From contig OX463816.1 of assembly GCA_949825045.1 (NCBI GenBank), positions 15,061,579 to 15,125,578 on the forward strand: a DNA stretch of 64,000 bases, written 5' to 3'. Below the pieces are notes generated by a model that was not told where the DNA came from, ran no database searches, and saw only the letters and a list, made by a program, of their open reading frames with translations. The position numbers and the translations under genes are program-made. Shown here piece by piece: positions 60,701-64,000 of the stretch (positions are counted from its first letter, which is position 1; every line of letters starts with the position of its first letter). The DNA is from Argyresthia goedartella (lineage: Eukaryota > Arthropoda > Insecta > Lepidoptera > Argyresthiidae).

Positions 60701-62777
60701 CACTGCTTAAAATTACTAATAAAGAAAATTACAGACAACCTATGAATATAGTTTCTAAAAAATTTCGTAGTTCGAACGGCCATAACCTTTTTTGGTTCGT
60801 ATGTAATTTTACGTTCGACGTTTGTTTTTGGGATATAACCTTGCTAATAAGGAAGAAAAAGTACATTTCCCACGAGTTCGCGAAGGCTTATATTTATGAA
60901 TCGAGAAGATTACGGCTCGAGCCGAAGGCGAGTTCGTAGCGAGGTTCGTAAACGAACGAGTTAGGAATATATTTATTCCGCCTGAGAACCCAAAATCAAG
61001 CGGCAAAGGTGCTATTTTTAGCTCAGAAGTCATAAAATACATTTTAAACACGTGCATAATGATGAAGGCGATAAAAACTCATACTAACAGAAATGCAAAA
61101 ATATCCGATTTTTTACTGCACCCTAATAAAGACGTCAGTATTTATTAAAATCTACTTAGGGCCTTATTCACCATATAGGTACGGTAACTTTTGTCTAATT
61201 TCCAGATATGGTGACGATTTCAACCAAATATCAGCCGGTATTAATCTGAAGAGTCTTTTTCTGATCTAGCCTTGTGCGGAACATCCTGAAGATTTCCGAA
61301 AAGAGTGGTTCACACAATGGTGAATTAGACCCTCAGTTGACTAGTACTTACATAATGCGATGCAACAGTAAAGAACACGGAAGAGCTCAGCACGAATTAT
61401 GACCATCCTGGCGGAACGTACGAATGAGTAATGTTGTGAAACGTACCAAATCTTCAGTTTACGTAAATTTGAATATTATGTTGGATAATCGTTTGATTTG
61501 GTATTGTTACTTTGTGTTTTTGTTTTGAAAGAAGGCCAATAACTGGCATAAACATTTACATACAGGCACATATATTGCTTCTGGCCCTACACTAGGATAC
61601 CCTGTGTCGTGGGAACGAGAAACAGCGACGTCACACTCATATAAACATCCAAGACCCGGTTATTTTTTATTTAACCCCAAGCCGGGGATCGAACACGGGA
61701 CTTCTCGCATGGTAGACAGAGACACAACCGCTGCGCCATAGAGGTCGTCTGTATTACAACATCTGTTTTTTTTAATTATTTGTTTCTTATGCATGTCTTT
61801 TCTCTCCATTGCGATATGACTTGGCAAGCAAATCAATAAAACATGTTTAAAGGATTACGTGAAAAATCATCATAATAATTTCATCATGTATCAGAGCTAC
61901 TGTGTTTTCAGAGCACTACATTTCTCTGATTTACGTTACGTACCAGTGATAGTGTAAATATAAAAAGTCCTTTTAATAAATTATCGAACTTACTTGCGAC
62001 ATGATGATAGGTCCAGCTTTCCTGAGTCGTAGAGTCTCAATGATCGCAATTCCTTCTCGGAGCTTCCGTACAAAGCTGAGCCGTCCAGGAATGCTGTGGC
62101 TAAGTTCATCTGGTCGCGGTGTTCTGTGGATCACATGTACATTCTAATATAATCTTAAGATATGATAGAAGAGGTTATTTTTGGTCACTTGACTTTGCGA
62201 TCCGCGATAACAGAGATGGTTGATTAAATTCTCACAGAAGATATTAATGAGACCTATTCTGATAGAAAGTGATAAGAATATTTAAAAGATGTAGAACTGA
62301 GATAAAAATTGCTTATCGTCATTACAAAATGCATGTCAGTCAAGTATTTTTTTTCCGTTTACCATGAAGGAATCTCGAATATCGATATATGGAATAAATT
62401 ACTTTAGTGTAGTGAAAGAAATCCGGTCCGGAAATAAACTTATGTCAATTATGTCAGTGGTGTAGTAATACAAACTGGTTATTTTTTAAGGTTATGACGT
62501 GAATGTTCGTAGTCATAAACCTGTTTTCCGCATACGAAAGTTAACATTTCCTTATACCGCGAGTCGCGACTTGATTCAGGAAGATAAAAAGGCTAATCGA
62601 AAGAGTTCAACGTTTGCTTAGAGGCTTCCAAAAGTTTGTCTTGTGATGGAGGTGCTAATATATGCTTCCATGATCTCTTATGGAAAAAGCGGATGTATTT
62701 AACTTACCAAATCCACAAGAGTCAATATTTCTTGTAGGTGCTGAGCGGAAATATTCGCAGTCTGATCCTCTGCATTC
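36791..62777 (-). CDS. Double heme peroxidase (DBLOX type), 3' 20 exons
   Basis: Exons, 5' to 3': 62777-62708, 62123-61994, 57092-56900, 54919-54782, 53779-53550, 53261-53136, 52880-52728, 52078-51903, 48526-48388, 48102-47831, 47498-47325, 46621-46445, 45862-45659, 45313-45071, 44742-44558, 44182-43914, 43225-43076, 42275-42129, 41017-40861, 36976-36791 (TGA). All joins are GT-AG and in phase: 3519 nt, 1172 aa; upstream exons lie right of the window. Two animal-type peroxidase domains are joined by a linker of about 120 residues, with a basic RRKR site before the second. The C-terminus has a Cys-rich PCTSCICTAEG segment. Insect DBLOX genes have this architecture. Expected to be secreted; the signal peptide is outside the window. 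Confidence 0.9.
37141..37603 (-). mobile_element. LINE 3' end, near-identical to 9399-10450
   Basis: Starts with CAAATCAAAT repeats and matches the first copy for about 460 bases with three or so differences, then stops at a 5' truncation near 37603. It lies in the last peroxidase intron. Confidence 0.92.
38321..38665. repeat. Unclassified three-copy element, copy B
   Basis: Same blocks as 27098-27414, with an extra ACACAAAACATAAA segment shared with copy C. The hairpin is longer here: TAAAGGGGG with CCCCCTTTA. Confidence 0.75.
39255..39405. repeat. Tandem pair of CCGTTGTCCCCATT hairpin units
   Basis: Two units of about 95-100 bp. Each starts CCCGTTGTCCCCATT and ends in a complementary GACAACGGT, so each could fold. 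Confidence 0.6.
39443..39600. repeat. TGAA microsatellite and retroposon tail
   Basis: (ATGA)n at 39443-39490 followed by ACTTTATTGCACAAAAC, a typical LINE/SINE 3' end read on the minus strand. The body is short and unclassified. Confidence 0.5.
40200..40680 (+). mobile_element. LINE 3' fragment with TTGACTA tail
   Basis: Plus-strand residues YYNKIPLEIL ... KKGYYNVQDYLNDR match the C-terminal end of the LINE at 9650 (YYNKVPTDIK ... KKGYYRISDYLEDR) at a diverged level. The 3' end is a CTATTGA microsatellite at about 40656-40678. Confidence 0.8.
41375..42120. other. Peroxidase intron, one weak repeat
   Basis: Begins with TACAGGGTGTCTGGAACATC, a start seen in some insect transposon ends. The rest is AT-rich without a frame. 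Confidence 0.35.
42685..42812. mobile_element. TTAA-flanked MITE, copy 2
   Basis: TTAA|CCTCT ... AGAGG|TTAA; shares ACCGAGGGTAGTTG and AACGGAAAAGTGG with 26738-26843 and has a short internal insertion relative to it. Confidence 0.75.
42855..43010. repeat. Dispersed repeat related to 43645-43775
   Basis: GCCGCCTGGAG ... TACAAGAGAG.TGCAT ... GCGAGAGAGAAAG ... GGCCAAGAAAC recurs in the same order at 43652-43755. Confidence 0.6.
43265..43775. mobile_element. Composite repeat enclosing a fold-back MITE (43371-43599)
   Basis: The MITE at 43371-43599 has arms of about 85 bp (43371-43455 and 43515-43599) that are imperfect reverse complements, with blocks ATTCTGAACAACTTT and CCGATTTGAT. Outside it, CAGGCCCGCCAGGTTTCTTGG at 43268 faces CCAAGAAACCTGGCGGGGCC at about 43749, so the MITE sits inside or beside a second inverted structure. 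Confidence 0.7.
46020..46215. repeat. Dispersed repeat of a common moth type
   Basis: TTAACCCCCTACAAAAAAGG through GTCTGTCTTCTGCGTAT to CAAAATCGGTTCAGTGGTTT. The block order is familiar from lepidopteran introns. No coding frame. Confidence 0.5.
49840..50615. mobile_element. Non-autonomous element with mariner-like ends
   Basis: 776 bp, ends CCTAGTCGGTCCATAAGTTC and, inverted, CTTAGTCGGTCCTTAAGTTC, flanked by TA. The ends match the maT mariner at 58711 (CATAGTCAGGTCATAAGTTC) at most positions. The interior has no transposase frame. Confidence 0.85.
50711..50754. repeat. Perfect 18-bp hairpin
   Basis: AAGCGATCATGAAATATG (50711-50728) and its exact complement (50737-50754) around TTAGATTG. 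Confidence 0.9.
54105..54735 (+). mobile_element. LINE 3' end with poly(A)
   Basis: A plus-strand frame to 54591 holds the CCHC-like CTRCEREEDLLHLVLEC (about 54358) typical of the C-terminus of several LINE clades. A short 3' UTR and a run of 13 A at 54722-54734 follow. It lies in the peroxidase intron between 53779 and 54782, antisense to the gene. Confidence 0.85.
54940..56752. repeat. Ten-unit, 182-bp satellite array in a peroxidase intron
   Basis: Units start at 54940, 55122, 55304, 55486, 55668, 55850, 56032, 56214, 56396 and 56578 and are almost identical; the first is the most diverged. Landmarks: GTAAAGTGTGTATTACTT, CAGTTTGATTACAAATC, CTCTTCGGGGAGAA. The array begins 21 bases from the exon at 54919. 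Confidence 0.97.
58602..58631. repeat. AAT/ATA microsatellite at SINE tail
   Basis: Ten or so ATA repeats directly before the SINE at 58632, as expected for its 3' tail on the minus strand. Confidence 0.7.
58711..60019 (+). mobile_element. maT-type mariner (DD37D), structurally complete
   Basis: 1309 bp with perfect 27-bp terminal inverted repeats (58711-58737 and 59993-60019, starting CATAGTCAGGTC) and TA duplications at 58709-58710 and 60020-60021. It encodes one uninterrupted transposase and could be autonomous. It sits in a SINE within a peroxidase intron. Confidence 0.95.
58854..59894 (+). CDS. maT-family mariner transposase, intact
   Basis: 346 aa from ATG at 58854 (the open frame extends upstream only through a GTG at 58821). 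An N-terminal helix-turn-helix DNA-binding half includes RSGRPRSVRTP, a GRPR-like AT-hook linker. The catalytic triad is Asp in LFSDEKIF, Asp in VFQQDSAPAHR and Asp in LSPLDYKIW. There are 37 residues between the second and third Asp, which is the DD37D signature of maT elements rather than the DD34D of mariner. Family role: cut-and-paste transposition at TA. No stop or frameshift is seen. It is antisense to the peroxidase gene. Confidence 0.95.
   Translation: MEWTLKEDRVAVIALHRCGYAPIQIFDLLKNLNITKRFVYRTIKRYNEDSSVDDRSRSGRPRSVRTPAVIKAVKARIQRNPIRKQKRLALQMGLSRTTVKRVLNEDLGLRAYRRKTGHRLDARLMDLRLKRCRALLKRYAGKKHREILFSDEKIFTVEESYNKQNDKVYAHSSEEASNRIPRVQRGHFPSSLMVWLGVSYWGLTEVHFCEKGVKTNAVVYQNTVLKNLVEPVSHTMFNNRHWVFQQDSAPAHRAKSTQDWLAASEIDFIRHEDWPSSSPNLSPLDYKIWQHLEEKACSKPHPDLESLKASLIKAAADIDMDLVRAAIDDWPRRIKACIQNRGDHFE
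60244..60598. repeat. Unclassified three-copy element, copy C
   Basis: Same block order as 27098-27414 and 38321-38665, closest to copy B. It lies 80 bases from the SINE/mariner composite. Confidence 0.75.
60625..60712 (-). pseudogene. Old maT transposase relic (C-terminal end)
   Basis: CGCCTTTAATCTGCACGGCC, ATCAATAGACGCACGCACGA and CCATGTCAATATTGG match, on the minus strand, the last 30 or so codons of the transposase at 58854 at a clearly diverged level. No terminal repeat was found. Confidence 0.8.
60713..61539. other. Peroxidase intron, nothing recognised
   Basis: Mixed AT-rich sequence. Short frames at 60742-60939 and 60809-61057 are overlapping opposites with no recognisable content. 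Confidence 0.4.
61540..61757 (-). repeat. tRNA-derived SINE, family 2
   Basis: Minus-strand A box TGGCGCAGCGG (about 61732-61742) and B box GTTCGATCCCC (about 61686-61696), followed by a body with GGGTCTTGGATGTT and GTATCCTAGTGTAGGGCC. It is the same family as 31935-32128. Confidence 0.85.
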
Positions 62778-62901
62778 CTGTGAACGTTTTTGAAAGATTT
62801 AATAATAATAGCAAAAATAGGAGAATTACAGGCATTCTAAGAGTACAAGGCTAGCTAATGAAATTCTGTTTACGTCCACTTTCTTTGCAGACCCATTTAT
62901 A

Positions 62902-64000
62902 CATAGTCAGGTCATAAGTTCTGTCACATGTGCAATATGAAATAATTTAGACATGTTTATTATTTATGTAAACATTTATATAGCAAAATGAACTTAATAA
63001 AACATAGATTCTTAAGGTAATAAAGTTTGTTCAAAATGACCCCCGCGATTTTGAATACAGGCCTTTATTCTGCGCGGCCAGTCGTCTATCGCAGCACGAA
63101 CGAGGTCTATGTCAATATCGGCGGCTGCCTTAATCAAGGATGCCTTGAGTGACTCCAAATCAGGATGAGGCTTTGAGCAGGCCTTTTCCTCCAAGTGTTG
63201 CCATATCTTGTAATCTAACGGACTCAAATCTGTACTGGAGGAGGGCCAGTCTTCGTGCCGGATGAAGTCGATTTCACGCGCCGCCAGCCAGTCTTGTGTG
63301 CTTTTCGCTCTATGAGCTGGCGCAGAATCTTGATGGAATACCCAGTGCCTGTTATTAAACATGGTATGAGAAACAGGTTCCACAAGGTTCTTGAGGACTG
63401 TATTTTGATAAACAACTGCATTAGTTTTTACGCCTTTCTCACAAAAATGTACCTCAGTTAAGCCCCAATAAGAGACTCCCAACCAAACCATGAGCGAGGA
63501 TGGAAAATGACCTCGTTGGACACGCGGAATACGGTTGCTCGCTTCTTCACTGCTGTGTGCGTACACCTTATCATTTTGTTTGTTGTAGCTCTCTTCCACG
63601 GTGAAAATTTTTTCATCCGAAAAAAGAATTTCCCGATGCTTTTTTCCCGCGTACCGCTTCAACAAAGCGCGGCATCTCTTCAGTCTCAGGTCCATTAAAC
63701 GAGCGTCCAAACGATGTCCTGTTTTTTTCGATACGCCCTAAGCCCTAAGTCTTCATTTAACACCCTTTTCACCGTGGTCCTGCTTAACCCCATCTGAAGG
63801 GCCAACAGTTTCTACTTACGTATGGGATTTCTTTGAATTCGCGCCTTCACAGCTTTTATCACTGCTGGAGTCCTAACAGAGCGATGGCGACCACTTCTTG
63901 TCCTGTCATCTACACTAGAGTCTTCATTGTATCGTTTTATGGTACGATAAACGAATCTTTTGGTTATATTCAAATTTTCAGTAAGTCGTAAATCTGAATT
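62902..64000 (-). mobile_element. Second maT mariner copy, cut by window edge
   Basis: Starts with the same CATAGTCAGGTC inverted repeat after a TA at 62900-62901. The rest matches 58711-60019 in reverse orientation and continues past 64000. It lies upstream of the peroxidase exon at 62777. Confidence 0.95.
63012..64000 (-). pseudogene. maT transposase, defective copy
   Basis: Open from 63710 to 63012, with all three catalytic Asp (LFSDEKIF, VFHQDSAPAHR, LSPLDYKIW). Upstream of this an A-run near 63722-63731 is one base shorter than in the intact copy, giving a frameshift. A TAG replaces the CAG codon near 63813. The stop codon is also changed, so the frame runs a few codons longer. The N-terminal codons lie beyond the window. 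Confidence 0.9.

Larger units (their letters stand above)
52728..62777 (-). other. Peroxidase domain 1 (pseudo-enzyme by residue loss)
   Basis: Exons 62777 to 52728. Order of motifs: DGSALYGS, LLSEHNRIA, EFLPVLLGE, KRARDHGVPSY, MIGGAMEK, VVGPTIAC, FWYEND. Where active enzymes have LREHNR this has LSEHNR, so the catalytic Arg is Ser. Aligning the conserved Glu of TEFSAAAFRFGH with SELVAVAPIFDA puts Ala at the proximal heme His. The exon with the distal His is outside the window. It is probably unable to bind or activate heme normally. Confidence 0.8.

Noticed and set aside
36791..62777. Two separate neighbouring peroxidase genes rather than one double gene
   Set aside because: The exon at 52880-52728 ends TT and the next at 52078 begins G, in phase; there is no stop after domain 1 and no start or signal peptide before domain 2. 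All 20 exons sum to an exact multiple of three.

Overview
The window is insect nuclear DNA, most likely lepidopteran. The reasons are compact GT-AG introns, a dense load of Jockey/CR1-type LINE 3' ends, tRNA-derived SINEs, TA- and TTAA-flanked MITEs, a DD37D (maT-type) mariner, and several short dispersed repeats of kinds I recall from moth and butterfly genomes. No database search was possible, so the order is an inference.

Layout. 1-7276: a Ty3/gypsy LTR retrotransposon (5' LTR cut by the window edge) with gag, pol and a textbook -1 frameshift site, but disabled by two frameshifts and three in-frame stops. It abuts 7277-14430 (+), the C-terminal part of a multi-pass membrane protein that I read as PGAP1 (GPI inositol-deacylase); one of its exons lies in a 7-copy, 159-bp tandem array. 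18709-18990 (-) is signal peptidase complex subunit 1 (SPCS1). It is head-to-head with 19638-31896 (+), the complete seven-exon gene for the WD40 protein STRAP (324 aa). 36791-62777 (-) is the 3' part (20 exons, 1172 aa) of a double heme peroxidase (DBLOX type). Its first peroxidase domain has lost the catalytic Arg and the proximal heme His; its second keeps both and the distal His.

Between and inside these genes almost everything recognisable is repeat. There are LINE fragments on both strands, a 182-bp satellite of ten units inside a peroxidase intron, and an intact maT mariner inserted into a SINE. A second, broken mariner runs off the right edge. A non-autonomous element with mariner-like ends is nested in a LINE, and there are TTAA-flanked MITE pairs, a fold-back MITE and three copies of one unclassified element.

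The host genes are not an operon or pathway. SPCS1 and PGAP1 act at the ER, DBLOX is expected to be secreted, and STRAP is a cytosolic scaffold/SMN-associated WD40 protein. The notable themes are exon duplication (PGAP1 array and two STRAP exon-6 relics), transposon boundaries within a few bases of splice sites, and a pseudo-peroxidase domain fused to an active-looking one. I did not find a convincing wholly new system.
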